DNA of 64,000 nt from Macrocystis pyrifera (GCA_031763025.1 JASSKH010000031.1:4822904-4886903); one strand, 5' to 3'; shown: positions 1 through 10,845, counted from the stretch's first letter. Made by a program: numbers and translations. Notes: a model not told the origin generated them from the sequence alone.

Positions 1-427
1 GGTTGACGGAGGCGTAGCAGCAGGCAGCTAGACCGGTCAGGAAAGCGAAGGCACCCGCCGAAACTTGGCACTGGCCGTCTTTCTACCGTCTTTCTATTGA
101 TGGTGGAGACGCCCAGTGACTACAGCCTGTTGCCGTGCTACAATCCCTGTTTTATTTGTTGTATTTTTGTTGTTAATTGCCCTATTAGCTTCCAAGTCGC
201 GGGTACCCCTTCCCCCCCCCCCCCCCCCCCCCCCCCACTCCCGTACCCTGCCATTTGCGTCGCCTGCGTCGCCTTGTTGTTGTGTTTGTGATCCTTTGCC
301 TTTGTTGACGTTTTTTTTTTCAGCCTCCGTTGGTCCGTCTGTCTCTCTGTCCTCTTTTGTGTCGGTCGTGTCGTCCTCGACCCACCAACTGGACATATGA
401 CTGCTCGTATTGTGTTGTGTTGTTGAT

Positions 428-531
428 ACGGGGGGCCATAGTAAATAGGACCTATGGTAGACACAAGAACCTATGTATTTCCCTGTTTTTTGCCAACAAT
501 ATTTGGTCCTATTTACTATGGTGCCCCGTAA
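428..531. mobile_element. MITE-A copy in CDK11 intron
   Basis: It has the typical arms (GGGGGGCCATAGTAAATAGG and CCTATTTACTATGGTGCCCC), with the family centre of A/T tracts between them. It lies in the intron before the first visible CDK11 exon. No other gene signal was seen in 1-1152. Confidence 0.9.
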
Positions 532-1152
532 TGGTAGCTCTTTTGTCTCTCTACCCTCTTCTTGTATTCTTGCCTTCCGGCTGGTCTTCTTGTGACCTCC
601 TTATGTTGTCTCGTCACCTAAACGTACCATAGGACTGATCGTGCCAGCAATCGGCAACGTTATCCTCGGGACTCGGCCTGCGCCCTGAGCGCATGTTTGC
701 TTCCTTCCTTCCTTCCTTTTTTTTTTTTTTTTTTTTTCATTTCTGTCTTCTATTTTGTTTTTTGATCCCTCTTCGTGTTTTTCGTTTTCCTTTTGCTTTT
801 TTTTTTCGAGTGTGGATACAAGCGTAACAACACCATGAATGTGTTCCTGGCGTTACTTGGTTGCAAGTGATACGGGATGGTATACCACAGGTCGTGAGTA
901 CTGTTTCCCTGACGACCTGATGTGATGCTAGGGTTGCGCACTATGTCGTACCTGGTATTTTGTTTGTTTTCTCCGGTCGAGATGAGTTTTTGTTACAGCC
1001 TGTTTTGCGACGACCACAGGCAGGATTTCAGGGAAGTGAGCTATGAGAACATCATCATCATCAACGTTACGACACGAAGAAGAACAAAACGATCGGTCGT
1101 GCTCGCAGCTGACGTATTTTTTTCACGATTTTTCATGACCACAAAAATGCAG

Positions 1153-1356
1153 GTGAAGCTGTCTAGAGACAACCTAAAGGAAGGCTTCCCCATCACGGCG
1201 CTCAGGGAGACCAACGTCCTCCTCAGCCTGCACAACCCCAACATCGTGCGCGTCCTGGAGATGGTGATCGGCTCCACCCTCGATAAGGTGTACATGGTCA
1301 TGGAGTACTTCGACCACGACCTCAAGTCTGTCATGCGGCACCTTCGGGAAGAGAAG
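1153..1356 (+). CDS. CDK11: CDK11-type kinase, first exon in window (alpha-C helix and hinge)
   Basis: It is 204 nt, phase 0 at both ends, entered from an AG after AAAAATGC and left at GTGAGG. It encodes [19 protein letters not shown], the cyclin-contact helix with its conserved Glu, then [19 protein letters not shown], strand beta-5 and the hinge. An upstream ATG at 922 keeps the same frame open but encodes nothing kinase-like, so the start must lie on an earlier exon outside the window. Confidence 0.9.
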
Positions 1357-4059
1357 GTGAGGTGGGGGCGGGTGGGCCGTCATTTTGTCATTGATTCTAT
1401 TTTCCTTTTATTGAGGTGGGTGAATGGGTGGGTGGATGGGTGGTCGTTTTTTGTTGTTGTTGTTTTTTTTTTTTTGTCGTCTACGTTCACACGTAGAGAG
1501 TACTGTAGTATCTGGTACGTACGTCGTACGTATTGTGTATGATTTGTGCCATGTGCCTTTTTCCCATGTCTTTTTTTTGTTTCGTCTTTCTTTTCCGACT
1601 TTTTTTTGTTGCTCGTAACCTTCGTCGCTTTTCTTTTTTAATCAATCATGTGCTTTGTTTTTTGTCTTTTAGAGTTTTTTGCCTGTTTCCTTTTTTTCCG
1701 TCTTTTCTTGTTGTCATGCTCTCCCTCTGTCTTTCTCTCTCGCCCTCCCCGTCCCCTCTCTCCGTTTTCTCTACCCCTCTCTGTCCCTCACGGCCTCTCC
1801 CGCTTCCTTTCTCTCCTCCCCCGTCTCTCTCCCCCTCCTTCTTCGTATTTTTCGCAGCGCTGCTTCACTCTGGGGCAGGTGAAAAGCCTCGTGCTGCAGC
1901 TCCTGTCGGCAGTGGAATACATGCATCGACATTGGTACATCCACCGCGATCTCAAGACGTCCAACCTCCTCTACAACCACCAGGCATGTAGGGAGAGGAG
2001 GGAGGGGACAGTTTGGTGGACAAGGAGAGGAGCCGGGGGGGGAGGGGGTGTACTCATTTGTTGCTTGCCTTAGTCATTTGACCATTGACCACGCATCCCT
2101 TTCGAGACGGGGGGGGGGGGGGGGGGGGGGGGAGCACGGGCTGAGGTGGAAGGCCCGGGAGGGGGAGGGGGGGGGGACTCCTTTTTCGCTCTGTATTAAT
2201 AAGCAAAATCTGAGTAAATAGGACTCTTTCAAGATTATGTTGTTGCAACTTGAAACGGGGGGGAGGGTGCACGATTGTAACCGTGTGCATGCATTCTTTT
2301 GGTGTGATTCTTTTTTATGTCCCGTGTGTTGATGACTTTTTGTCCATAAAACGTGGTGTCAGTATCCAACGTACTAGCCCCCCCCCTCCCTCTCCCTGCC
2401 CTCCCCTCCTCTTCTGTGTTTTTCAGGGAAAGCTGGCGGTGTGTGACTTCGGGCTGGCGAGAAAGTACGAGGATCCCATCCGACCGTACACGTCGAACGT
2501 CGTCACGCAGTGGTATCGCTGTCCCGAGCTTCTCCTCGGTGAGAGATAAGCCAGGCCCGTTTTTTCTCCTCTGCTAAAAGTTAAGGTTTCGCTTGCCATC
2601 GCAGGCGGTAAGGGAAAGGCGGGGCGGGGGTGGGGATCGTCAAATCAGTATAGCCAGGGTCAGAACCGTTTTTCCTCCTCCGCAGCCATCAGATGATTAT
2701 GCTTCCTTTTTGGAGGGGGTGGTGGGAGGGGTGGTGGGGGTGTTTTCTCGTCTGTCTTGAGACCCCCCCCTCCCCCAATATATAGGTTGGGTTGGCGTCG
2801 GTTGGCAACAACAGTGTAAAACATGCCGCTCACTGCTTCAGCTACTACAGTAGACAACCAGGGCACCTTTTTTTATTTTATCTTATTTTCGGCGGCCGGT
2901 CACAGCTGGCGATCGAGTTATTGCACTCGTAAATCATTTGTGCGGGGTGGAGCACCTTTACTCGGCACAAGGGGGGGATGATCGTATCACGTCGTGTGCA
3001 CCTGGTACCTAGTATATGGTAAAAGGCACCCAAGAGGCAGTTACATAGTACCCTCGTTGATTTCTCTGGAAGTGGCCACACCAGAAATTAAATCAGCTCA
3101 ATGAAGCTGTCACACCCATGCGCAAGGCTGCCCCACAGGCGGTTCTTAGTAGGATGCAGCATCACCCTTGATTAGTCTCGCCGATTACCTCACGGCGCTT
3201 CTGCGCTTGGTGCAAACAATGCCTGCCTGGTCGGTGAAAACCCGACATGCTCCGTCCCGGCTTTGTGGGGATGCGAGGGTCTATGGTCATACGACGACGG
3301 CCATGCATGATGACGATTATCTCCCCCCCACCCGCTTGCGCCTCCTCATCCTTGTTGTACTCCCTCGTCTCTTTTCTCTGCGCTAGGCGAGAAAATTTAT
3401 AGTACGGGCGTGGACACGTGGAGCGTGGGGTGCATATTCGGGGAGCTCGTCAAGGGGTCTCCTATGTTTCAGGTGCGATGGCGGGATATGCGAGGGGTTC
3501 GGAGGGGTTGGAGGCGGGAATTGCGAGGGGTGGACTGGGTATAGATAAGTTGACAATTGTTTTTTTCACCATATTTTGCAGACGGCGATCAAATCCGTAC
3601 GTGTAGGTATCGGTCATGTCGGTGGCGTTTTTTTGTTGTGGTGGTTTTGATGATTTGTGTCGGATGTGGTGTTGGTAGTTTGTAGGGTTGGTGTTGGATA
3701 TCTGTGGGGTTGGTGTGTGTGATCTTCATGGGGTTGGTGTGTGTTCTTGAGGTGAAACTGCTGTTTCTACCCGTCGACATCCAACACACCCAGTGTCCGT
3801 ATCGAGTCTTCAATCGTAGAGAGAAACATACAAGCTTCGTGCTCACAAAACTACGGCACAAGAGATCGTACAGGACATTGTTATGCAGTGAGCAGAGTAG
3901 ACAATGCATGCAATGCCATGCCATCGTACGGGATACTATAGGCACGACGTACGTGCGCGTTCTATTAATAGCATGCGTTGAAAGAGACAACATCGAAAGA
4001 AACAAACAAAAAAACAATCGAATGGGAAGGGTGTTGTGTGAATGTCGGAGTCGTGGTCG

Positions 4060-4094
<35 letters not shown>

Positions 4095-6725
4095 GATGGT
4101 TGGCGTTTTTTTTTGTTGGGGGGGTGGTGTTTTTCCATATCATAGGTCGAGATTTTTTGTTGTGTTGCGTAAGGCGTTCCTAACAGCCCGCGTGGCGTTG
4201 TGCTCTCGGTTTCCTTTTTTTTTTTTTTTTTTTTTTTGGCGCAATCTGACAAGCGCTGCTGTGCCGGCGCCAAACACGGTGCGATCGACCAGGCCAAGAA
4301 GATGAGGCCAAAATCCCCGACGACAAGCTACCGTTCGCACGACCCTCCGCAGCAGCGCGTACAGTGCGTATGATAAGCCCTCAGTAGGTGCAGTACGTGC
4401 CTCATTGTACGTGCAGTAGGTGAACACCTCGCAGTACGTGCAGTGCATGCCTCACAGTACGTACGACCTGCGGCAGCAATACGCGTGGTACGTGCAGCAG
4501 GTAGTATACAGACAGCAGTGCAGTAGGAGGACGCACGTTTAATCCCTGCTTCTATTACGGGGGACCATGAGTTAATAGGACCTACGGTATACATAAAAAC
4601 CTATATATTTACCTATTTTTACTATCAAAATTTGGTCCTATTTACTATGGACCCCCGTAATATTAATAGCTGGTGTCATTCTTGTTGCTGGTGTTGGTAT
4701 TACGGGGGACCATAGTAAATAGGACCAAATATTGTCAATAAAACTAGGGAAATATATAGGTGTTTGTGGGTACCGTAGGTCCTATTAACTATGGTCCCCC
4801 GTAATAGTTATCGCGCAAACCTCTACGGCAGTACAGCAGCAGCACAAGCATGGAAGACGTCTTCCCAGAGCTTGAGTTTTTGTTCAGTGTGTGCGCACAA
4901 GTACGTGTGCGAAGTTGCCACTTTTGTTCGCTCGCTCATGCACTGCTCGTATTGATGATGTTGTTTACGTACAAGTTTAGTTTTCACTGGGATGTGCGCG
5001 TGCGTGTACGCGCCGCGCGTGCGTTTGACACGCCCGTCCGTGCACAGCGTTGGTTGTCCCGTGATAACGACTTCCTCGATATCCCTCTCTGTGTACGCGC
5101 GTTGGTATACGCTTTTATGTTCGTTCCTGCGTTTTTGTTTGGTGGCCCTTGGTGCCGGTTACCAGGTAGACGCCAGTACTACTCTGCTGCTGCTGTGAAA
5201 TCACATATATAGAACCCTCATGTAACGTGTGCGTAACGGATACACCATGCCGCAAGTACGTATAGTATACGGTGCGATTTTTCCCATCGGTTCGATGCGG
5301 TACGGTGGTCGGTGAGAACCCGACGTGCTCTCCGTCCCGGGATTGTAGGGATGCGAGGGTCTATGGTCATACGACTACGGCCATGCATGATAATGAGTAC
5401 ACCCCCCCCCGCGGGCGCGCCCTTTTGTTTTTCCCCTCTGCTGTATGCGCGTGTCTCCTTCTCGCGTACAATGTCCGTTCGTGTATATTCTTCTGTACTA
5501 TTAAAACGTAATCTACACACATGCTGATTTCCCAATTATTTTTCTGTTGGTGTACATACTGGCGGCGTTTGTTTAGTGTTATATGTAATGCGCTTAATTT
5601 TGTGTGTGTCTTATGTATGTGTGTGTTTGCCTGTTTTGCAGGGTAAGACAGAAATCGACCAGCTCGCGAAGATCTTCGGCGTGCTGGGTTCTCCCACCGA
5701 GGACAGGTGGCCGGGATGGTCCAAGCTGCCCCACGCCAAGAAGGTTGCGTGGCGACAAGGACCGGAGAACCAGCTCAGGGCGACCTTCCCCACGACCGGC
5801 TTCAGGTTAGAGACCGGGGGCGGGGGGGGGGCGCTCGGAGTGGAGTGGAGTGTGGACAAGTGGGGTGGGAGGGAGTTGAGTGTCCGGGGTAGGTGGTTTT
5901 TCCGAGGGGTAGGGGGGGGAGACCAATGATCTGCAGTACATAAGTTGGCGTATCCCATACGGGGATTATCCCATATGGAGATATCCCACTTGACTTGTCC
6001 CGTACGGGGATATCCCACTTGGGTTATATCCCATGTGGAGATATCCCACTTGGCTTGTCCCATATGAAGATATCCCACTTGGCTTATATCCCATGTGGAG
6101 ATATCCCACTTGGCTTGTCCCATATAGGGATATCCCACTTGGCTTATATCCCATGTGGAGATATATCCCATGTGTGATCCCACGGGATACTACGGGATAC
6201 TACGGGATATTATTGATACGAATCAGAACCGAATATGGTGTGTATACATGGAGATGCGTGGGTCCATTGCGGTTTCTGACTGCTGTGGCCTCCCTTAATA
6301 GCAGTGTACATGACCCGGGGGAAGGGAAGGGACGGGAAGGGGAGAGAAGGGAAGGGAAGGAGGGGAAATGGGAAGGGGGGGAGAGGGCAGACAGTCGTTT
6401 TTGCTGTGGTGGCAAGAGACGGTATAGCTGTTGGTGTTGCCGACAACCGTTGTTGTGATTTGCTGTTGTAGACAACCATACAGCAGTTGTGAAGTTGTTG
6501 TGGTCGACAGCTGTTGTCGTGGTTGCGGCCTCTGTTTTTGGCAGACGTGAGTGGCTGCATTGAGAGAGGACAAGAGCAGCACCTGCAACCGTCGTGTTAA
6601 CTGGCGGTCATCGTTGTGGCGGATTAAGGGTTGCCATTCCACTGAGTTGTGTATTGCTGTCGATGTTACTCGTCCGCCCGACTGATCCGCATATTGCTGT
6701 TTTTCCCTCGCCCCCTCGTTTCCCC

Positions 6726-6769
<44 letters not shown>

Positions 6770-8953
6770 CGTGCACGCTCGCTTTTTTTGTCTCGTCCTT
6801 TTTCTTCCCGTGCTTGTACCTACGTCTCCGCTCGTTTTTTTTTTGCTCGCCGTGCGCGTTTGTTTCTCGCCACGTTGTCTTTTTTTTTTTTGTATTCGTG
6901 CTGTTAAAAAAAAAAAAAAAAACTCAAAAACAAAAAATCGAAAACGATTTTTGACCGTGCAGTGGTCAAGCGTCCATCAGCACGCAGGGCCTTGATCTGC
7001 TGAACGGCCTACTCGCTCTGGACCCGGCGCAGCGAACCTCGGCGTCCGACGCCCTCGGGCACTGGTGGTTCACCTCGGAAAAGCCGGCGCCGACACCTGT
7101 GGGCGAGATGCCTCAGGTGAGGGAACAGAGGGGGGAGGAGAAGCAAATAGTAAACTAAAAAAAAGGAATCAGGAACGGGAACAGGAAGGGGCGGTTTGGT
7201 TTGGTTTGGTTTGGTTTGGTTTGGTTTGGTTTGGTTTGGTTTGGTTCGGTTCGGTTGGGCTTGATTCGGTTCGGTTTGGTTGGGTTTGATTCGGTTCGGT
7301 TCGGTTGGGTTTGGTTTGGTTGGGTTAGTGGTACTCATTGCTTTCGGACTGGTTTTGTTTCTCCGCGGTTTGGTTTATGTTGGGGCCTGGGTTGGGTTTT
7401 ACGGCAGTAGTTTGGCTTGTTTGGCTTTTTTTTTTTACCGTTGTAGAGGACTGTTGGCACTGCTGTACTTTCGTGCTGGGGACAAATAAAGTACTTGCAA
7501 TCTGAGTGGATTGTCCCCCAGGGCGGGACTGTTGTATGTAGTTCTAAAAGGGTTGTTTTTTTTTTTTTTTTTTTTTGGTTGTTGGTTGCACCGGTCGACA
7601 TGAGGCCTTGTAGGTACAGACAATACTGGTACCCAAGAGGTTCAAAAGGGAGGACCTTTTTTATTTAGTTTTGGTTTTCGTGTGATTTGGGTTGGGATAG
7701 GGTTGGGTTGGGTTATAGGTCGGGGGTGGGGTGGCTTGGTGGGAAAGGATGGATTGAGTTGGGTGCGCCGAGTTGCGTTGTTTTTTGGGTTGGGTGATTT
7801 TGCTTTGGATTTGCTGGGCGATACGCCTTAAACGTCAAAACGAAAAGAGGCAAAAGTCAGAGGAGGACGTTTTTTTTGCTTTTGTTTTTATTATTACGGG
7901 GGACCATAGTAAATATGGCCAAATATTGTTAGTGAAAATAGGGAAATATCTATAGCTTTTTTTGTGTACCGTAGGTTGTATTTACTATAGTCCCCCGTAA
8001 TAGCTGAGTTGTCATTTAATACGTCAGCTGTATACATTATAGCGAGTATATAGTAGAGTCCCGAAGCGACCCACCTTCGCGGCCTATAAATATTATACCT
8101 GGTATTTGGACGGCGTAAATATCAGGGGGGGTTACATTCCGTGACCTTGATAATATCGAATTGTGCCAGAATATTTGTAGATATGTGTATTTAAGACGTC
8201 ACCTGTCAGATCGACGATTTCTTCGAAGCTCAGATTTGCAAGGTGTGTGATACTTCCATCGCGCGTGCGTATATAAAACGACCGGCCAAAAACGCGTACG
8301 AAAATGTGTTTCGGTTTGTTGGCCCTTCACCAGCAGTGTGCAGTGTCCAAGTTAGACGTCGATAACTCGTAGGCAGACAGCTGCACAACGAAGAAAAGCC
8401 TGCGAAAACCGCATCCGCATCTATTTATCTTCTGAAAAAAAAAACCGGAAAAGCTCCATTCGGAATCTCGGAAATCCGACCTCGCTCTTCAACACTGGTA
8501 TCACTGCTGCAATACTACAACATAATTGCGTTGATCTTGATTGGCCAAAACTTCTTTTTGTACCTACAAAACCCTGTTTCTCTCGTACCTTCGAAAATGT
8601 ACGTCGTATAGCTTTCTGTTGATGACACTGACGCAACACACGCGGAATTCGTCATCGGTTTCCGTTTTCGTTCTTCGTTTTTTTTCGGGCGTTCCGCCCT
8701 AACCGCATCGCAGGTAGACTCTAAGCTGGACACCTACATCAACGACGCGCTGGCGAAGTGGTCGAAGGCCCAGATCGGCAAGCAGAGCACGCGAGGAGGC
8801 GTGTCCCCGCCTCCCCAGTTTCGACCGCAGCAGCACCCGAAGCAGCAGCAGCAGCAGCTGAGGCCGCAGCAGCGGCATCAACACCCACAGTTGCTTCTTC
8901 AGCAGCAGCAGCAGCAGCAGCGATTGGTGGCCAAGAGACAGGCGAAGAAGTAA
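1153..8953 (+). CDS. CDK11: CDK11/PITSLRE-type cyclin-dependent kinase, 5' end outside window
   Basis: Seven exons join in phase to an open frame of 361 codons plus stop: 1153-1356, 1858-1983, 2427-2538, 3387-3472, 5642-5805, 6963-7116 and 8714-8953. In order they encode the cyclin-binding helix [10 protein letters not shown], the hinge [10 protein letters not shown], the catalytic loop [21 protein letters not shown], the activation segment ending [23 protein letters not shown], the C-lobe and a Gln-rich tail. The GS-MDK-like stretch after the helix and DHDLKSVM fit CDK11 better than CDK9 or CDK10. CDK11 kinases act in the nucleus with cyclin L on transcription and splicing (family knowledge). 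The glycine loop and catalytic Lys are missing because that exon lies left of base 1. Oddities: PITALRE instead of PITSLRE, Cys for Ala in the APE motif, a GC donor after exon 2, and introns loaded with repeats. Confidence 0.88.
1858..1983 (+). CDS. CDK11: CDK11-type kinase exon, catalytic loop
   Basis: This 126-nt phase-0 exon follows the acceptor TTTTTCGCAG and encodes the alpha-E helix and the catalytic loop [10 protein letters not shown], with Asp as catalytic base and the Lys and Asn that complete the site. It ends CACCAG followed by GCATGT, a GC rather than GT donor. The next exon continues in frame with GKLAVCDFG, as the family requires, so the GC donor is needed. Confidence 0.9.
2045..2118 (-). 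mobile_element. RP-C2, 3' end only, in CDK11 intron 2
   Basis: G-rich DNA then TGTACTCATTTGTTGCTTGC and CCACGCATCCCTTTCGAGAC, ending in another G run. Confidence 0.83.
2427..2538 (+). CDS. CDK11: CDK11-type kinase exon, DFG and activation segment
   Basis: This 112-nt exon (phase 0 in, phase 1 out) follows a strong acceptor, CTGTGTTTTTCAG. It encodes CDFGLAR with the magnesium-binding Asp and an activation loop with [18 protein letters not shown]. The usual APE is CPE. The donor is GTGAGA; read-through would hit TAA at 2547. Confidence 0.92.
2778..3333 (+). mobile_element. RP-C1 full-length copy in CDK11 intron 3
   Basis: It runs from TATAGGTTGGGTTGGCGTCG to CCATGCATGATGACGATTAT and then C-rich DNA. 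Copies at 59202 and 62912 start and end alike. Inside, GTGCACCTGGTACCTAGTA carries TA-bounded CCTGG and CCTAG inserts that the other copies lack or have in altered form. The C tail opens the pyrimidine tract of the acceptor at 3386. Confidence 0.87.
3387..3472 (+). CDS. CDK11: CDK11-type kinase exon, alpha-F helix
   Basis: This 86-nt exon (phase 1 in, phase 0 out) encodes [20 protein letters not shown], with the Asp and Trp-Ser-Val-Gly-Cys typical of the alpha-F helix. Its acceptor TCTGCGCTAG is preceded by a pyrimidine stretch that begins with the C tail of an RP-C1 retroposon. The donor is GTGCGA. Confidence 0.92.
3760..4010 (+). repeat. DISP repeat copy
   Basis: CCCGTCGACATCCAACACAC, CCAGTGTCCGTATCGAGTC, then ACAATGCATGCAATGCCATG are shared with copies at 14545, 37800, 42240, 44095 and 56275. 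It lies in a CDK11 intron. Origin unknown. Confidence 0.75.
4553..4662. mobile_element. MITE-A copy
   Basis: It is bounded by TA on both sides of TTACGGGGGACCATGAG and ATGGACCCCCGTAA. The left arm carries GTTAATAGG and the right arm CCTATTTACTATGG, so the two arms come from different sub-types. Confidence 0.93.
4698..4806. mobile_element. MITE-A copy
   Basis: It starts 36 bp after the previous copy. The left arm reads CATAGTAAATAGGACC and the right arm GGTCCTATTAACTATGG. Flanking TA is present on both sides. Confidence 0.93.
5295..5412 (+). mobile_element. RP-C1, 5'-truncated copy
   Basis: It contains GGTCGGTGAGAACCCGACG, GGATGCGAGGGTCTATGG, CCATGCATGATAATGAGTAC and an eleven-C tail. It lies in CDK11 intron 4. 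Confidence 0.87.
5642..5805 (+). CDS. CDK11: CDK11-type kinase exon, CMGC insert region
   Basis: This 164-nt exon (phase 0 in, phase 2 out) encodes [18 protein letters not shown], then [12 protein letters not shown], the usual CDK sequence after the alpha-F helix. The acceptor is CTGTTTTGCAG and the donor GTTAGA. Confidence 0.92.
5946..6180 (+). repeat. Minisatellite in CDK11 intron 5
   Basis: Alternating half-units GAGATATCCCACTTGGCTTG and TATATCCCATGTGGAGATAT make a ~60-bp unit repeated about four times. Confidence 0.9.
6963..7116 (+). CDS. CDK11: CDK11-type kinase exon, end of C-lobe
   Basis: This 154-nt exon (phase 2 in, phase 0 out) follows GACCGTGCAG. It encodes [20 protein letters not shown], the conserved Arg-containing last helices, then [13 protein letters not shown]. 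The next AG, 8 nt further in, gives a stop, which supports this acceptor. The donor is GTGAGG. Confidence 0.9.
7192..7330 (+). repeat. (GGTTT)n array
   Basis: About ten GGTTT units followed by variants with GGTTC and GGGTTTGATTC. It is telomere-like in appearance but internal, in the last CDK11 intron. Confidence 0.9.
7446..7535. mobile_element. PAL copy, diverged
   Basis: GTGCTGGGGACAAATAAAG and GTGGATTGTCCCCCAGG are the inner arms of the PAL palindrome. The outer arms have decayed. Confidence 0.55.
7891..8002. mobile_element. MITE-A copy in last CDK11 intron
   Basis: TTACGGGGGACCATAG and CTATAGTCCCCCGTAA are flanked by TA. It occupies the 1.6-kb intron before the Gln-rich exon. Confidence 0.92.
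8714..8953 (+). CDS. CDK11: CDK11-type kinase last exon, Gln-rich tail and stop
   Basis: This 240-nt exon follows CGCATCGCAG and ends at TAA 8951-8953. After a short helix ([19 protein letters not shown]) it becomes Gln-, Pro- and Arg-rich with runs of five and six Gln encoded by pure CAG, then a basic end. The polyglutamine part is probably disordered and length-variable. It is longer than the C-terminal extension I expect after the kinase fold. Confidence 0.85.
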   Translation, partial: VDSKLDTYINDALAKWSKAQIGKQSTRGGVSPPPQFRPQQHPKQQQQQLRPQQRHQHPQLLLQQQQQQQRLVAKRQAKK

Positions 8954-9035
8954 AGGAAGGAAAGCAAGCACATCAGCACCCGTAGCTGCTGCTGCTGCTG
9001 CTGCTGTGCTGCTTCTGCAGCAGCAGCAATAGCGA
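8835..9035 (+). repeat. CAG/CTG runs spanning the CDK11 stop codon
   Basis: CAG runs code for Gln before the stop. After it comes a CTG run (8987-9006) and again CAGCAGCAGCAATAGCGATT, echoing CAGCAGCGATTGGTGG in the coding part. The mRNA end could fold into a CAG/CTG hairpin. Confidence 0.75.
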
Positions 9036-9249
9036 TTGGCCGCGAAAGGATTGACGAAAAAATAGATAAAAGCCAGGGAGGGAGAAGGAGGGAGGGGGGG
9101 AATTGATGAATGGACAAGAAGAGGGAGGTTGGGAGCGCTTGGCGGGGGCGGTTGGTCGGTTTGTGACCTGAAATTTCGAGAGAGAAAAAAGCATGCAAGC
9201 GATGACACGTCATTGAACCAGAACAGGAGACGGGAAATCAACAGGGCCC

Positions 9250-9440
9250 GAAAACACGATGGAATGGAAACGGAAGCGAAAAATGGAATCGGAAGCACAG
9301 ACGCAATCCGTATTGACGGAAAAGGGACATGGAATCAGGAAATGGAATCGGAAAATGGAATCGGAATCCGGCGGTGGGATCGGAATGGGAAAACCCACCA
9401 GGACCCGAACGAGAAGAAAGATGGAAACAATTGAAAGAGC
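9250..9440 (+). repeat. Degenerate GGAATCGGAAATGG repeat
   Basis: GGAATCGGAAGC, GGAATCAGGAAATGG and GGAATCGGAAAATGG recur about ten times. Nearby 8954-9249 shows no gene. Confidence 0.75.
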
Positions 9441-9659
9441 CAGCCTTGCGGTTGTTCCTCCCCACAGCACCCTCCCCCAAACCCCCACCCCTCAACCCAA
9501 CGTCATGGTCTTCAAACCGGACCGAGACCGGACCAGGAGAGGGGAGGGTTGTGGGGGTTCGGGGAGAGGAGGGGGGGAGGGGGCTGAAATTGACGTACGG
9601 GTATAACCGGAAGAGTTTCTGCCGATGTTCACACTTCACGCGTCTGTATCTACTTGCCT

Positions 9660-9920
9660 CTCTCTGTGGGGTCGTTTCGGGATGTAACCATGGGATGCGG
9701 CGAGAATAACTCTGCGATGGTGTCGTTTCGCGATGTAACCGTCGGATGCGGCGCAATAGACAGGCACCCCGCTGTGATCGGGGCGTCACTTGTCGCATGC
9801 TGCGAAGGTTGATACCGTTCCGTGGTATGGGGCTGGAGCTGTCGAGTGCGGCGAGATTTGACACCTTCTGTGATCGAGCTGTAACTGTCGCAATCGGCGA
9901 AATTTTTTAGACACTCCATC
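9660..9920 (+). repeat. Degenerate ~65-bp tandem repeat
   Basis: TGTAACCATGGGATGCGGCG, TGTAACCGTCGGATGCGGCG, TCACTTGTCGCATGCTGCG and CTGTAACTGTCGCAATCGGC mark four diverged units. Confidence 0.7.
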
Positions 9921-9959
9921 CTGCCGTTCGGAATCGCTTATCGCCAGAGACCACCCCTG

Positions 9960-10060
9960 TCCCGACGTGCTCCGACCCGGCGTTGTAGGGATGCGAGGGT
10001 GTATGGTCACACGACTACGCCCATGCATGACATGAGTATACCCCTCCCTCCCCGCCCCCC
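9960..10060 (+). mobile_element. RP-C1, 5'-truncated copy
   Basis: It starts inside CCGACGTGCTCCGACCC and ends CATGCATGACATGAGTATAC followed by a C-rich tail. Confidence 0.82.
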
Positions 10061-10239
10061 GTTCCCTCCCAATTGCACCTCGCGTTTCACAAAAGTACGA
10101 CGAATTGTTTTGGAAAACCAAATTTTTGTAACAGTTGGGCGAACAATAGCTGCTCGACGCAGAAAGTTGAACTGCCGCGACACCTCTCAGATATTTGCCT
10201 TCGGCTTTCGGCGTGGCTAGTTTATCGCGAAATGCAACG

Positions 10240-10790
10240 CTCCCGTTGCTCTGGGGTGCGTTGTTGCGGTTCGGGTCGAAAAAGTGTCGGGTGGAAGTGG
10301 AACGGTTTCGGTTCGATGTGGAATGGTTGTGGTTCGAACGTATTGGGGGTTCCGGTTCGAGGTATCAGGGTTCCGTTGGGGCCGAAACCAGTTGGAGTTG
10401 TAGGTGGTGTAGTTACGGGTCGGGTCGGAACGGTTCCGGTTCGAAGTGGAATGATTCTGGTTTGAAGTGAGATGGTTCCGGTTCGGGCCGAAGCGGCGGT
10501 TCGAGTTCGAACCGGTGCGGTCGGTTACTCTGTTCTTGTCGAAACTGTTCCAGTTCGAAGTGGAATGGTTCTGGCACATAATGGAATGGTTCCGGTCCGG
10601 GTCGAAACGGTTCGGTTTTGAATTTGATATGGTTCCGTTTCGTTTCGAAACGGTTCCGGTTCGAGTGGAGACAGTTTCGGTTAGACGTGGAATGGTTCTG
10701 GCTCGAAGTGGAGCGGTTCTTGTTCCCGTCCTGAGCGTAGTGATTCTGGTTCCTGGGGGGGTAACTTTGACTGGTGGATTCGAAGCCAGA
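10240..10790 (+). repeat. Degenerate GGTTCCGGTTCGAAGTGGAA array
   Basis: About 20 diverged units, unit about 27 bp. Open frames here are by-products of the repeat. Confidence 0.8.
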
Positions 10791-10845
10791 CGTGCCTATT
10801 GTTTTTATTTTGTTTAGAGGTGTTGAGAAGAGGTGGGGACCTCCC

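Noticed and set aside
2778..3333. RP-C1 as a 5S rRNA- or tRNA-derived SINE
   Set aside because: A weak A-box-like TGGCGTCGGTTGG exists, but no B box at a proper distance and no convincing 5S match, so its origin is left open.
6594..6995. 133-codon plus-strand frame before CDK11 exon at 6963
   Set aside because: T-rich intron DNA out of frame with the kinase exon.
7192..7330. Telomere end
   Set aside because: The array is flanked by coding exons of one gene on both sides.
9238..9864. 208-codon minus-strand frame
   Set aside because: Runs through degenerate tandem repeats; composition follows the repeat and no domain is visible.
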